Shown: positions 18,270-28,451, counted from the first letter of the stretch. The stretch is 36,234 nucleotides of DNA from Trichomonas tenax (GCA_023091735.1 JALKBU010000505.1:1-36234); one strand, 5' to 3'. Made by a program: numbers and translations. The notes: generated by a model not told the origin, from the letters alone.

Positions 18270-21200
18270 ATGCAGAATTATGATCAAGTAAAAGTCTTAG
18301 GACAAGGAGGCTTTGGTAAAGCTATTCTTGGCAAGCGAAAGAAAGATGGTTACATGGTTTGCATCAAAGAAGTCCGCTTAACGGCTTTATCTCAAAAAGA
18401 TAGGGATGAAGCTATGAAAGAGATCAAAGTTTTGGCGGCATTGAACCACCCATACATTGTCAAATACATCGAGAATTTCCAAGAGCGCGGAAGTCTTTAC
18501 ATTGTCATGGAATTCGCAGATGGCGGTGATCTCGCGCAGAAAATCGAAAAACAAGGAAGAAGACCGTTCTCCGAGGAGGAGGTAATGAAGAATTTCATAC
18601 AAATAGCACTCGCAATCAAGTATTGTCACGATAGAAAAATATTACATCGAGATTTAAAGGGGCAAAACGTATTTTTGATGAAAGACGGCACTGTTAAATT
18701 GGGAGATTTCGGTATTGCACGTGTTTTGGAGCATACATTCCAAGTCTGTAAAACACAAATCGGAACTCCTTTTTATCTGTCTCCAGAGATTTGCCAGGGT
18801 AAACCTTATAACTCAAAAACAGATATTTGGTCCCTCGGATGCATTCTTTACGAGCTATGCACATTAAAACACGCTTTTGAAGCCGCAAATATGAATGCTT
18901 TATTAATGAACATTGTAAGAGGAAAATACACACCAATTCCTGCACAGTACAGCCAGGACTTGCGTAATCTCGTTGATGCGATGTTAACAAAAGAACCTGA
19001 AAAACGTCCAAATATTAATCAAATTTTAACATTGCCGTTCATCAAATCGAAGCTTTCCGACTTTTTGTCTGAAACATTACTTAAATACGAAATGCAACAC
19101 ACTGTTATTCACGGTCGTAAAGCTTTTGCTGCAGCAACAATTATTCCTTCATATGAAGCGAAAGCTGCTCAAGAAGCCGCAAAAGAACCAGCGAAACCAC
19201 CGGAGCCAAGCCAGGAGCAGCTGAAGAAGGAAGCAGAAATACGCGAAAAGCAGAGATTGATGATGATTGAAGCCGAAAAACGTAAGAAAGAATTTGAAGA
19301 AGCTGAAAAAAAGAAGAGACAACAAAGAGAAGAAGCTGAACGCTTGAGACGAGAAAAAGAAGAACAGGAACATCAGAGAGCCATCAGAGAAGCTGAAGAA
19401 GCAGAAAGAAGAAAGAAGCAACAAGATTTCGATGACAGAAACAGAATCGCGCAAATAAACAGAGAAAGAGGAAAAGGCGGTGTCGATTTCAATTACAACG
19501 ACGGAACATACAAGAATCCTCTCCAATTAGCACGAGAACGCGAGAAAAAGGAGATGGAAGCGAAATATAACAGAGATATCGAAAACGCAAATCGCGCTCC
19601 TCTCCCACAACCCGTTCAACAGCACAATTACAACAATCGTCCATCACCGCAGAGAGGCGGAAGAGATCCAAGAGAGGAAGCGAGAATGGAAGCAGAAAGA
19701 AGAGCTGCTGAAAGAGAAAGACAGAAGAGGAAAGTTGAAGAAGAAGCAGCTGCAGAAAGACAAAGGATTTACATGGAACAAAAGAAAGCAAGAGACGCCA
19801 ACAAACAACGCAATAGGAATGATTTGTTCGGCGCAAACGAGTGCTTCCAATGCAACGATCCGGATCCAGAGCCACCGAGAAGACAGCAGATACAAGCTCC
19901 TCTTAATGATGAAGAGCTCAGAAGGAAGATTTGGGAAGATCAGAGGAGAGAAGCAGCGATGAACAGGAACAGAGGAAGAGATGATATGCGTGGGAATAAC
20001 ATGAGAGATGCTCTCTATCAAGGCGAAGATGACATACATCAGCCAAGACAAGCAAACAAGCCAAGAGAAAGCGATGAAGCTGAAAGAAGAAGGATTTGGG
20101 AAGAACAAAGAAGAGAAGCTGCTGCAAACAGAAACAAAGCCAGAGATGATATGCGCGGAAACAACATGAGAGATGCTCTTTACCAAGGCGAAGACGACAA
20201 AAAGAGCGATAACAGAAATGACAGACAAAGACAGCAAGAATACGATGATGCAGAAAGAAGAAGAATCTGGGAAGAACAGAGAAGACAAGCGCAAGCAAAC
20301 AGAGAGAAGATGAAGAAGATGGAAATGGGAGGTGGAGATGCCGCTGAAGCAATGAGAGACAACAGCCCATACGATGACAGAGACAGATATACACAGGAAA
20401 GAATCGCAAAACACGACATCTCTGAAGAAGAAAGAAGAAGAGCATACGAAGAACAGAGAAGAGCCGCAAGAGCAAATCGCGAAAAGATGAAATACTTAGA
20501 GATGGGCGGTGGTGCTGCAGCAGACGCTCTCAGAGATGGTGGATCTGAAGATGATCATTACGACAGAGTCGAAAGAATTGCAAAGCACAATATCTCAGAG
20601 GAAGACAGAAGAAGAGCATATGAAGAGCAAAGGAGAGCTGCAAGAGCCAACAGAGAAAAGATGAAGAACTTAGAAATGGGTGGTGGAGCAGCTGCTGATG
20701 CTTTAAGGGATGGAGGTTCAGAAGATGATCATTATGACAGAGGCGAAAGGATTGCTAAGCACGATATCTCCGAAGAAGACAGACGAAGAGCTTACGAAGA
20801 GCAAAGAAGGGCCGCTAAAGCAAACAGAGAGAAAATGAAGAACTTGGAGATGGGCGGCGGTGCTGCAGCTGACGCGATGAGAGATGGCGGATCTGAAGAC
20901 GATTCTTATGAGAGAGTTGAGAGAATTGCAAAGCACGACATCTCTGAAGAAGACAGAAGAAAGGCCTGGGAAGAACAGAGAAGAGCGGCAAGAGCCAACA
21001 GAGAGAAGATGAAGAACTTAGAAATGGGAGGTGGAGCAGCTGCTGATGCAATAAGAGATGGAGACTCTCAAGATGACTCTTCTGATAGGGCACTAGACAG
21101 AATTGCTAAGCACGACATCTCAGAGGAAGACAGAAGAAAGGCTTACGATGAACAGAAAAGAGCCGCTAAAGAAAATCGTGAAAAGATGAAGAATTTGGAG

Positions 21201-22967
21201 ATGGGCGGTGGCGCTGCTGCGGATGCAATGAGAGATGGTGATTCACAGGATGACAGCTATGATAAAGCACCCGAAAGAATTGCTAAGCACGAGATATCTG
21301 AAGAAGATAGAAGAAAGGCATGGCGCGAACAGAGGAATGCTGCTAAAGCCAACAGAGAGAAGATGAAGAACTTAGAAATGGGAGGTGGTGATGCTGCTCA
21401 AGCTATGCAAGGCAGTGAAGATGACAGTGCAAGCTCTAACTCTCCAGAGAGAATCGCAAAGCATGAAATCTCTGAAGAAGACAGAAGAAAGGCCTGGAAC
21501 GAACAAAGAAAGGCTGCCAAAGCAAACAGAGAGAAAATGCGCAATCTCGAACTTGGTCTCAATGGTGATGATGATTCTGCAGCTTCTGCATCAGCTGAAG
21601 GAAGTGCAAGAAGAGATTCTCCATCGAAGAACGAAAAACATGAACCAACTGCTGAAGAGTTGGCTGAACTCGCAAAACAGCAAAGAAGAGAAGCACGCGC
21701 AAACAGAGAAAGACTGAAAGCTCAAGCTGCTGGTGTCAACATGGATCAACTCGTTCAAGAAGCATTGGGTGATAATCCGTTCGATGTCCACGGAGGTGGA
21801 AAGATTCCACGTGATGCGCCTCCACAGCAACAACCTGCACCACAGTTAATCGAAGAGAAACTCGATGATGAACCGAAGGAAGAAAAGAAGAAAGAGCCAA
21901 CAGCTGAAGAATTAGCAGAGCTTGCAAGACAACAGAGAAGAGAAGCACGCGCAAACAGAGAAAGACTGAAAGCACAGCAAAATGTTAACATGGACGACTT
22001 GCTCAAAGAAGCAATGGCTGCTGAAGCTCATAAAGCTGAAGCTAAGTCAGAACTAGAGTCGATCGATAACGAGACTCCTCCGCAGAAGGAGAAAGTCCAC
22101 GAGATCACTCCTGAAGAGCGCAGACAAGCTTACAGAGAGCAGCGTGAGATCAGAAAACGTGCAGAGAACGCTGCTGCAGATCAACTCAACGAACTCGTGG
22201 CCATTGAAGCAGCAATGAATGATAAACCAAAGGCAAAGAGACCACCACCAAAGTTCCTCGCAAGACTTCAGAAGAAGGATGATGGCGAACCATCTTCTGC
22301 TCGTTCTGCCTCCGAAGAGAGAGCTTCTGCAAGAGAAGAACCGAAGTCTGTTAGATCTGCCCGCGAAGAAAGAAAGCCACTTAAAGCTGTCACTGAAGAG
22401 CCACAACCAATCAATCAGAACGCAATTGGAATGAAGCCAGACTTCGGCCAAGCTCTTTCATCACGCAGCACTAAAGAATTCTTGAAGAGCAGAACATTGG
22501 TTATGGAACAACTCAACGAAGAAGGCAACAATGAAAACGCTGATAATGCTGAGAACAATGATGAAGTTGGAAACGATCCAACAATCGAAGAGCAGCAGAT
22601 GAGCATTGAAGATTGCGCTAAATTCATTGAAGAAGCTCTCTGCATTGACGATAAAGAAGCTAAAGAAGAAGCTGCTTTCGAAGATGAACAGAAGCGCGAA
22701 AACAACTCATTCCACTTAGTCGACCAGAGTTTGAATCTTCCTGTTGCTCACGACACTGATTCTATCGCTTACAGAGCCGAAGCAATCAGAGCGTTCTTGG
22801 AGAAAGAAATCGGTTTCGATAAACTCATTGACATCAAACAAGCTGTTGCCAAACCAGAAAGCGAAGCAACAGTCGACAGACTTCTCAGTGATTTGCAGCC
22901 TGGTTTGATTGTTCTTGTTCAACAGCTGCTTATTCTCGATGATAACACTGTCGCACTTAGAGTATAA
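18270..22967 (+). CDS. NIMA-related (NEK1-like) protein kinase with 13 tail repeats, 1565 aa
   Basis: A Ser/Thr kinase of the NEK family, which acts in mitosis, centrosomes/basal bodies and flagella. The kinase domain covers residues 4-260: glycine loop GQGGFG (11-16), Lys33, HRDLK with catalytic Asp128, DFG with Asp146, then IGTPFYLSPE in the activation segment. Charged coiled coil follows to about 540. Thirteen degenerate repeats then cover about 548-1318, with a core of (W/Y)-x-EQRR-x-A-x-ANREKMK and, in most units, MGGGAAADA. Units 4-9 are nearly identical at about 58 residues; the outer units drift. The end has a conserved-looking domain (IRAFLEKEIGFDKLIDIKQA, then SDLQPGLIVLVQQLLILDD) like the C-terminus of NEK1/NEK5-class kinases. 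The repeat region is less AT-rich than its surroundings. All key kinase residues are present, so it should be active. Confidence 0.95.
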   Translation: MQNYDQVKVLGQGGFGKAILGKRKKDGYMVCIKEVRLTALSQKDRDEAMKEIKVLAALNHPYIVKYIENFQERGSLYIVMEFADGGDLAQKIEKQGRRPFSEEEVMKNFIQIALAIKYCHDRKILHRDLKGQNVFLMKDGTVKLGDFGIARVLEHTFQVCKTQIGTPFYLSPEICQGKPYNSKTDIWSLGCILYELCTLKHAFEAANMNALLMNIVRGKYTPIPAQYSQDLRNLVDAMLTKEPEKRPNINQILTLPFIKSKLSDFLSETLLKYEMQHTVIHGRKAFAAATIIPSYEAKAAQEAAKEPAKPPEPSQEQLKKEAEIREKQRLMMIEAEKRKKEFEEAEKKKRQQREEAERLRREKEEQEHQRAIREAEEAERRKKQQDFDDRNRIAQINRERGKGGVDFNYNDGTYKNPLQLAREREKKEMEAKYNRDIENANRAPLPQPVQQHNYNNRPSPQRGGRDPREEARMEAERRAAERERQKRKVEEEAAAERQRIYMEQKKARDANKQRNRNDLFGANECFQCNDPDPEPPRRQQIQAPLNDEELRRKIWEDQRREAAMNRNRGRDDMRGNNMRDALYQGEDDIHQPRQANKPRESDEAERRRIWEEQRREAAANRNKARDDMRGNNMRDALYQGEDDKKSDNRNDRQRQQEYDDAERRRIWEEQRRQAQANREKMKKMEMGGGDAAEAMRDNSPYDDRDRYTQERIAKHDISEEERRRAYEEQRRAARANREKMKYLEMGGGAAADALRDGGSEDDHYDRVERIAKHNISEEDRRRAYEEQRRAARANREKMKNLEMGGGAAADALRDGGSEDDHYDRGERIAKHDISEEDRRRAYEEQRRAAKANREKMKNLEMGGGAAADAMRDGGSEDDSYERVERIAKHDISEEDRRKAWEEQRRAARANREKMKNLEMGGGAAADAIRDGDSQDDSSDRALDRIAKHDISEEDRRKAYDEQKRAAKENREKMKNLEMGGGAAADAMRDGDSQDDSYDKAPERIAKHEISEEDRRKAWREQRNAAKANREKMKNLEMGGGDAAQAMQGSEDDSASSNSPERIAKHEISEEDRRKAWNEQRKAAKANREKMRNLELGLNGDDDSAASASAEGSARRDSPSKNEKHEPTAEELAELAKQQRREARANRERLKAQAAGVNMDQLVQEALGDNPFDVHGGGKIPRDAPPQQQPAPQLIEEKLDDEPKEEKKKEPTAEELAELARQQRREARANRERLKAQQNVNMDDLLKEAMAAEAHKAEAKSELESIDNETPPQKEKVHEITPEERRQAYREQREIRKRAENAAADQLNELVAIEAAMNDKPKAKRPPPKFLARLQKKDDGEPSSARSASEERASAREEPKSVRSAREERKPLKAVTEEPQPINQNAIGMKPDFGQALSSRSTKEFLKSRTLVMEQLNEEGNNENADNAENNDEVGNDPTIEEQQMSIEDCAKFIEEALCIDDKEAKEEAAFEDEQKRENNSFHLVDQSLNLPVAHDTDSIAYRAEAIRAFLEKEIGFDKLIDIKQAVAKPESEATVDRLLSDLQPGLIVLVQQLLILDDNTVALRV
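19908..22222 (+). repeat. Internal coding repeats of the NEK tail (13 units)
   Basis: Units begin at D-E-x-x-R-R-(K/R/A)-x-(W/Y) and share ANREKMKNLEMGGGAAADA. The six central units at about 20410-21470 are 171-177 bp each and differ by few residues, while the first two and last three are much diverged. This gradient suggests growth of the array by unequal exchange from the middle. Confidence 0.85.
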
Positions 22968-23348
22968 TATTATTTATTTATATTTGTTTTTACACTAAAT
23001 ATTTTTATTTTGTACTTCATAATCTTTCATAATATCAACAAATTAAATTTGATAAAAACATTATTGTGAAAAAAATTCTTACTAAAGCTGTATATAAACC
23101 ATAATCTTTGAATTTTTCATAAATGTGAACTATAAATAGAGGAAATAAGAAAAACTTGAGAATTGAAAAAATATTTTTAACATAGAAATTTGAATTATAT
23201 TAAATAGAATATAAATTTGTTATAATAAATATTGCATTGATGTAGAAAGTTCAATATGTTAATAAAAATGATAAAAATATGTTTTGAATTATCAAAGTAT
23301 CAATTAACATTTATAGATATATGTACATAAAAACAAATCTAAATATTA
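22968..23348. other. Intergenic stretch between convergent genes
   Basis: It lies between the stop codons of the NEK kinase (+) and the small membrane protein (-). The DNA is AT-rich, and I see no motif or hairpin in it. Confidence 0.5.
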
Positions 23349-23741
23349 TTATAAAACTTTCTTAATCGTGTGGTAAACCATTATGAATATTAATGTAACT
23401 ATAATAACGCCTGAAAAGTTGTATATAAAGTACGCTCCGAGGCACATAAGAGTGTACGAACTAAATATCGAGAAAACAATCGCGATAACAGTTTTTGGAT
23501 AAATCGTGTGCCATCTATCACGAGAAAGACCGATCGTTTTCTCCAAATCGCGCGTTTTTATGTAGAGGTAAACCCATAGAATGATGGTAATGATGACATT
23601 GTAAGTTCCAAAGTTTAAAATGTAGTTTGCGATCGTATAACGCTCAGATCTCGGTTCTGAAAGTCTGAATAAAACTATAACGGTTATAATCGACATCACA
23701 ATCGGAATGCTTGACCATATAAATTTGAAAAAATCAAACAT
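23349..23741 (-). CDS. Small four-helix membrane protein, 130 aa
   Basis: Starts at an ATG at 23741 and ends at 23349. It has four predicted membrane segments: about residues 8-25 (IWSSIPIVMSIITVIVLF), 40-61 (YILNFGTYNVIITIILWV), 85-105 (VIAIVFSIFSSYTLMCLGAY) and 108-125 (NFSGVIIVTLIFIMVYHT). Charged loops (RLSEPRSERY and KTRDLEKTIGLSRDRWH) lie between them. I do not recognise the family. TGTCACGT on the plus strand at 23764 (ACGTGACA in the gene's sense) lies 22 bp upstream, as at other genes here. It converges with the kinase gene and has the kelch gene behind it on the same strand. Confidence 0.75.
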   Translation of the reverse strand: MFDFFKFIWSSIPIVMSIITVIVLFRLSEPRSERYTIANYILNFGTYNVIITIILWVYLYIKTRDLEKTIGLSRDRWHTIYPKTVIAIVFSIFSSYTLMCLGAYFIYNFSGVIIVTLIFIMVYHTIKKVL

Positions 23742-24172
23742 TACGTTTTGGCACTTTTTATCTTGTCACGTTTTTTCAAAAAATTGTTCATTCATCAAAA
23801 ATCTCTTTATACAACAATTTTTGGGTAATTTCACTTCATGAATAAGATATTACTCATGAATTAATATATCATCATATGATTAAATTTGATGATTAAAGAT
23901 ATTGATATTAAATCGAATTAATATCATTTTCAAAAAGTGTATTTTTCTAACCCAGAGGTATTTTTAAAATTTTCATAAAGTTCTGTATATGTATATATAG
24001 ATTATGAAGCATGAATATGTTTATATTATGTTCAAAATCAAAATTAAAGTTTCCTTGATTTTGGAAATAAAATGAGTTATGTTTGATTAGGTTTTGGGTA
24101 AAATATAGAGCCTTAAGTCGATGGTTAATATAGCTGAATAACAATTCTAAGTTTACTAATATAATATTAAAA
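23742..24172. other. Intergenic stretch
   Basis: It lies between two minus-strand genes. The promoter-like TGTCACGT sits at 23764. An AT-only repeat-like run (ATTAATATATCATCATATGAT) occurs near 23860. No further gene is seen; an open minus-strand frame here overlaps the kelch gene's end in another frame and is a shadow. Confidence 0.45.
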
Positions 24173-25345
24173 TTATGCCTCATTAACATCAGGTAAAGTA
24201 TTGAATAATGTCTGAAGCATGTCATCCCTGAGGTGCATGACAGGAATCGCTTGGCCAATTTGCACAGCGACAGTTGGTGGTGGATTCTTGAAAGGAGCAC
24301 CGAGAACACATAAAACTGTTCGTGTCCTCGTCTCATACTGCATCGTGTGGCTGTGAATCAGCGGTAATTGGAACAATCCAAACGTGTCAACACGGCCATC
24401 TGCCATTCCAACAGTATCTCCATCAGGACGGACATGAAAAATGAACCACCACTTCTTTTGTATGTCATATGCGTAAACAAACCCGAATTCAGCCTTCGCA
24501 ACAGCTCCAAACCAGAAAATTGTGTCTGGAGTCGCTGCCATTCCAGCATTGATGGCGTCTGGCGGTGGCGGAGAACCTCCACACGTTATTTCTTCGACTC
24601 TATTGTTTATCATGTCGATATGAAGCATCGTTGCTGTTTTAGATCCGCCATAACTGTAAACATCGCTACCGAGCACAGCATATGGCGCAGACGACCTTCC
24701 AGCGACACATGTATTGTATTTCGTCCAATTAAGCGTATCAAAGTCCAAAACATATAATTCACTTGGATATCCGCCATCAAAACCTCCCCAAACGTAAAAT
24801 CTGTTATCACAAACTCCTAAAACTGGGTACTGACGGGGTGGCGGCGATGGTCCCGTTGTTTGAATTTGATTGCATTTTCCGTCTTCACAAGAAATCGTGT
24901 GCAAATCGCCAACGTATTCACTGTTCGTATATCCTCCGAATACGAGTATATTTCCTCTCCACAACACTCCGCTGCAACCTGTTCTCGGACAGGCTCTGTA
25001 ACCGCTTACATTGACATGTCTCCACTTCTGTGTTGTCGTTTCCAGCGCCCAAACGTCATTTAGGAGGTTTCCATTCTCGTCACTGCCGTAGCCGACGTAA
25101 ACCATTCCGCGATCGGGATCGTATGAGTGGAAGTGCCCAATTCTTGGCGTAGGCGTTATACCATACGGCTGGAACACGGACCACAAACCATTGAAGGACA
25201 TCTTGAGAAGTTTATTATTGCATTTTTGTTCATGTGACACAAACGGCGAATCTAGATTGTCAGGGTCGTTATTTCCGAAGCGTGCATAATAATGGCTTTG
25301 GTGATCGTTGCTGGGGGCCACAGGATGTGACTGTCCGTTCCCCAT
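24173..25345 (-). CDS. Kelch-repeat protein with N-terminal myristoylation signal, 390 aa
   Basis: Kelch motifs form beta-propellers used for protein binding. At least five blades are visible, with the diglycine signatures ILVFGGYTN, FYVWGGFDG and VYSYGGSK and conserved W/Y residues 20-30 residues later (VWALETTTQKWRHVN, YVLDFDTLNWTKYN). The start MGNGQSHP fits the N-myristoyl transferase pattern (Gly2, Ser6), so membrane attachment is likely. The first 50 residues are otherwise disordered. No BTB, F-box or other partner domain is present. The ATG at 25345 is chosen because it gives the myristoylation signal; TGTCAC (plus strand, 25372) lies 27 bp upstream. A TCACACAA initiator-like site lies closer to the ATG. 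Confidence 0.88.
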   Translation of the reverse strand: MGNGQSHPVAPSNDHQSHYYARFGNNDPDNLDSPFVSHEQKCNNKLLKMSFNGLWSVFQPYGITPTPRIGHFHSYDPDRGMVYVGYGSDENGNLLNDVWALETTTQKWRHVNVSGYRACPRTGCSGVLWRGNILVFGGYTNSEYVGDLHTISCEDGKCNQIQTTGPSPPPRQYPVLGVCDNRFYVWGGFDGGYPSELYVLDFDTLNWTKYNTCVAGRSSAPYAVLGSDVYSYGGSKTATMLHIDMINNRVEEITCGGSPPPPDAINAGMAATPDTIFWFGAVAKAEFGFVYAYDIQKKWWFIFHVRPDGDTVGMADGRVDTFGLFQLPLIHSHTMQYETRTRTVLCVLGAPFKNPPPTVAVQIGQAIPVMHLRDDMLQTLFNTLPDVNEA

Positions 25346-26114
25346 TAAAATTGTGTGATAATCATCGTTTTTGTCACTTGGAATTTTTCTATGAGGTTCC
25401 TCAAATCATGGAAATCAACAAAAAACAGTCCTTGGGAGCACCTGTTGCATAGAAGTGATGCTTTTTCGCTTTGATAAAAATGGCATAAGATTTATTCGAT
25501 ATTGACATTAGCTATACACAAATCAACGAAAATCTAGTTTGGCCGAATAACCTCACTTTTGTTAGCTTTTTCTCCACCTTTTTTTTAAAAATGACACTTT
25601 ATTCGACAAATTCGAATTTCCTTGCAAAAAATCGATTTCATTATTATATCCATTTGCATTTTGACACATATCAAAGCATGCAATTGTCGTATTTGTAAAT
25701 TATTCATAAAATCATTTAATGAAATCTTCATTCATGAAAAACTTTGTTGAATAGCTTAGTCCTTATTGAACAATGTGCATGATCTAAAGTATTTCGTATG
25801 AATAGATTGAAAGTTCATAAGTACCTATAAGTTAATGTTTTTTGAAAATTCCTTGATTAACCATCCTGAATTCTATTTGCAACTGTATCTCTGTTTACTG
25901 TTTGATTGCATTTTGAGTGCAAACACTTCGTTATAATAGCTCTGATATGAAAGATCAAATGATGAATATTTTTCTAGCATTATTATAATTGATGTTGTTC
26001 TCTCATTAATTGTAACTTTTATGGATGCATTCAGTTACTTTATGATGTGACTATGAATATAAAGAATGTAGAAATTGCTTAACATAATCGATATTTATTC
26101 ATTTTTTTAACATT
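25346..26114. other. Intergenic stretch
   Basis: Apart from the TGTCAC motif at 25372 near the kelch start, I see nothing in this AT-rich stretch. The only open frame over the kelch start (25234-25452, +) is antisense to it and lacks protein character. Confidence 0.5.
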
Positions 26115-26684
26115 TTAAATTAATAAGCAGCAATTATGTTGTTCAGTTTTAACTTCATGAACGATTTCTTCTTTTGATCCATATTTTTCATCATACTTAA
26201 GAGCGATGGTTGTGAATATGTTGTGAATGTTGAGATTCGTTAATGCAGAAGCTTCCAAAAATTTTGCGTGGCATCTTTCTGCGAAAAGTTCGCCTTCGCA
26301 CTTTGTAACTTTTCTGTTTTCTTCGAGATCGCACTTGTTTCCAACAACAACAATAGGGAATTCAGTGCTCTGTCTTATGATGACAATGTCTTTGTAAATT
26401 TTGTCAATTTCATCGAAACTTGAGTAATCATCGATCGAACAAATTAAAACGAAGGCGTTTGATGTTCTGTAATAACTTGGCCTCATTGAAGCGAAGTCAT
26501 CCTGTCCAGATGTGTCCAATATGTCCAATGTTATCCTTTTGTTATCAGCATAAACGTCTTTTGTGTATTGGTCTTCGATTGTTGGGTCATAATAAGTGTC
26601 GAAATAGTTGAGAACGAACTGAACGACAATAGAGCTCTTTCCAACAGCGCCAGAGCCGAAGAATGACACTACATGGTGGGACAT
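26115..26684 (-). CDS. Ras-family small GTPase, 189 aa
   Basis: A GTP-binding molecular switch at the membrane. Residue numbering matches H-Ras almost exactly: P-loop GSGAVGKS at 10-17 (Ala at 13), switch I YDPTIED at 32-38 with Thr35, DTSGQ at 57-61 (Ser in place of Ala59, Gln61 kept), NKCDLEE for guanine binding and an EASAL motif. The end is HNCCLLI, giving a CaaX box (CLLI) with Cys186 for prenylation and a second Cys185 that could be palmitoylated. The effector loop is nearly identical to Ras/Rap, which separates it from the much more numerous Rab proteins. All catalytic residues are present. TGACATC lies about 50 bp upstream of the ATG. Confidence 0.95.
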   Translation of the reverse strand: MSHHVVSFFGSGAVGKSSIVVQFVLNYFDTYYDPTIEDQYTKDVYADNKRITLDILDTSGQDDFASMRPSYYRTSNAFVLICSIDDYSSFDEIDKIYKDIVIIRQSTEFPIVVVGNKCDLEENRKVTKCEGELFAERCHAKFLEASALTNLNIHNIFTTIALKYDEKYGSKEEIVHEVKTEQHNCCLLI

Positions 26685-26988
26685 TCCAATAAATGATGAT
26701 TATTCATCACAAACAACATTTGAAGGATGATGTCAAAAAATCAATAAAAAGTGTTTTGAAAAAGTCTTTTCAATTTTTTTTTGAGAAAGCTTTTTAATTT
26801 ATGACATTTCTATTATACCTCTCACATGGATCAGAATTATCTTTGTTTTGAAATATAAGATAACCTTATTGAAGTTCCAAATTTTTTTAACTTTGATTAA
26901 GAAATGTCTTGTTAAGGTTCATTTTACATTATATGATATTGATAAATTTCAATATATAAAGATATTTCATTCCAATTTAGTATAACAT
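26685..26988. other. Divergent intergenic stretch
   Basis: It lies between the Ras gene (-) and the frameshifted unknown gene (+). It holds a TGACA-type site near 26730 on the Ras side. The rest is AT-rich with no other visible feature. Confidence 0.4.
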
Positions 26989-27458
26989 ATGAATATCCTA
27001 CAGACACCGCAATTACAATTTTTTAATCATTCTGTCACAATACATACAGATAATTTTGTTCTATATCATCAAGGAGGAGTTTTCCAAGACTATATGTGTA
27101 ATTATGGCATGATACTATTACTAAACAGTCAATGGCTTGTAGTTGAAAAATGTGCATTTATTGGTCCATATGGTGAAGGAACGATATTTTATCAAATATT
27201 ACAGTAATTGATTTAAGAATAGATGAACCTGAGCAAGGTCTTAAATTTGGATACTATTCTTACATTCTTCTAATTAATAATAATAATTCTAATACAATAA
27301 TAAATAAATTGAGTCATCTTTCAACAATTATATGCGAAGCAGAAATTCCATTAGTTTTATCATTTCCTGATATGAATACAAACATCTCTAATGAATTCTT
27401 TGATATTCTAAGAACAATTGCATTATCAAATTCATTAATTCCTTTTCTAAGAAAGTAA
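26989..27458 (+). pseudogene. Unknown protein, split by a -1 frameshift
   Basis: The first part starts at an ATG (26989) and gives 72 residues (FVLYHQGGVFQDYMCNYGMI, then KCAFIGPYGEGTIFY) before a TAA at 27205-27207. In the frame one base back, good protein continues without a gap (VIDLRIDEPEQGLKFGYYSY, then ICEAEIPLVLSFPDMNTNIS) to a TAA at 27456. Together they would give about 156 residues. No slippery heptamer is seen at the junction, so an indel, a sequencing error or a recent inactivation is likelier than programmed frameshifting. I do not recognise the family; no signal peptide, no zinc ligands and no nucleotide-binding loop are seen. Confidence 0.5.
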
Positions 27459-27521
27459 AATGCAGACTTTAAAATCGAATCATTTCAATGATTAAAAAAC
27501 GAAATTGCTATATTTTAATGA

Positions 27522-28451
27522 TTAAATCTTTGATTTTTTGTAATATCTTCTAAAATAGTTAACTTTGTCTTCATAAAGAATCCATTCTGGCTCTGAACCA
27601 ATGGGTTTTATTTTCTTCATTTGAGATAAAATATCATAAACATTTGCAAGCCATCCAAATTTCTCTGACATATATCGTGTGCAAACTTGATTTTGTTGTG
27701 AATGCGTTTTTATTGTATGTTTTTGATTGGGATATAAATAAGCGGCATCAAGAAGCCCATCAACGAATCCAATGCTTATATTTGTTATATTCAAAAGAGA
27801 TGCGACGCTGTGAATGCAAAGATTAGTGTGCATTCCTAAAATAACAACTGTTCGAATTTTTAATGCGTTTGCTTCAGCAGCAACACTTTTGAAGTTCTGA
27901 GCAACAATATCATCTTTTGCAAGTGATAGTGCATAATTAGGACGCGTTGATCTTGTCTCCCCATATCGAGAGAAATTGTTATAAATACAATTATCAACAA
28001 AACCAGGAATATAACTTTCTGCATCTTCCATGTTGTTTGGATATGTGTTTTGTATATCAGTAGTCATTCCTTTGTTCGCTAAATCTCTTCCTTCCTTTCT
28101 AATTTTTTGATCAATATTGGATTCGTCACCTTTCCAGTTTAAGTGCATTATCCTGAATCCGCGCGATCTGGTGAGATGTTCAAATTCGTTTATTCGTGGT
28201 GTTAGAAAAAATTCTCTTTCATTGTAATAAGGACACCAATGAGAGCGCCAAGCATCGACATAAAATAAAGTATCGTTTGTATTTAGTTGAATAGTGAATA
28301 ATTTGGTTGAATTTCGATGAAATCTTGAAACATTCAGATTTAAAGCTTGAATTTCATTGATATTTCTCTTGCTTCCTAAAGCCAAAATGTATAAAAGTTC
28401 TCCAACGAAGCAAAGAACTAAAGCACTGCTGAAATAAGCAAGAAATCCCAA
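27522..28451 (-). CDS. Isochorismatase-fold cysteine hydrolase with N-terminal membrane anchor
   Basis: The isochorismatase/nicotinamidase superfamily cleaves amide or ether bonds with an Asp-Lys-Cys triad. Counting from the TTG at 28451 (309 codons), FYVDAW supplies Asp66, LSLAKDD may supply Lys179 and VVILGMHTNLCIHSVASLL supplies Cys212 in the usual strand-loop-helix context. Residues 4-25 (LAYFSSALVLCFVGELLYIL) form a hydrophobic anchor, so the enzyme would be lumenal or extracellular. Oddly, no ATG lies in frame between the upstream stop (near 28515) and residue 102, which is beyond Asp66. Either initiation uses a non-ATG codon, the start is mutated, or a short leader is spliced on. The sequence is otherwise intact. 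The substrate cannot be told. Confidence 0.75.
   Translation of the reverse strand: MGFLAYFSSALVLCFVGELLYILALGSKRNINEIQALNLNVSRFHRNSTKLFTIQLNTNDTLFYVDAWRSHWCPYYNEREFFLTPRINEFEHLTRSRGFRIMHLNWKGDESNIDQKIRKEGRDLANKGMTTDIQNTYPNNMEDAESYIPGFVDNCIYNNFSRYGETRSTRPNYALSLAKDDIVAQNFKSVAAEANALKIRTVVILGMHTNLCIHSVASLLNITNISIGFVDGLLDAAYLYPNQKHTIKTHSQQNQVCTRYMSEKFGWLANVYDILSQMKKIKPIGSEPEWILYEDKVNYFRRYYKKSKI

Noticed and set aside
19149..20475. Several long minus-strand open frames opposite the NEK tail
   Set aside because: They are antisense shadows produced by the Glu/Arg/Lys-rich repeat codons; their products are Ser/Leu/Phe runs without protein character.
24358..25063. Open frames on both strands inside the kelch gene
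   Set aside because: They overlap a well-supported kelch frame and lack any domain pattern.
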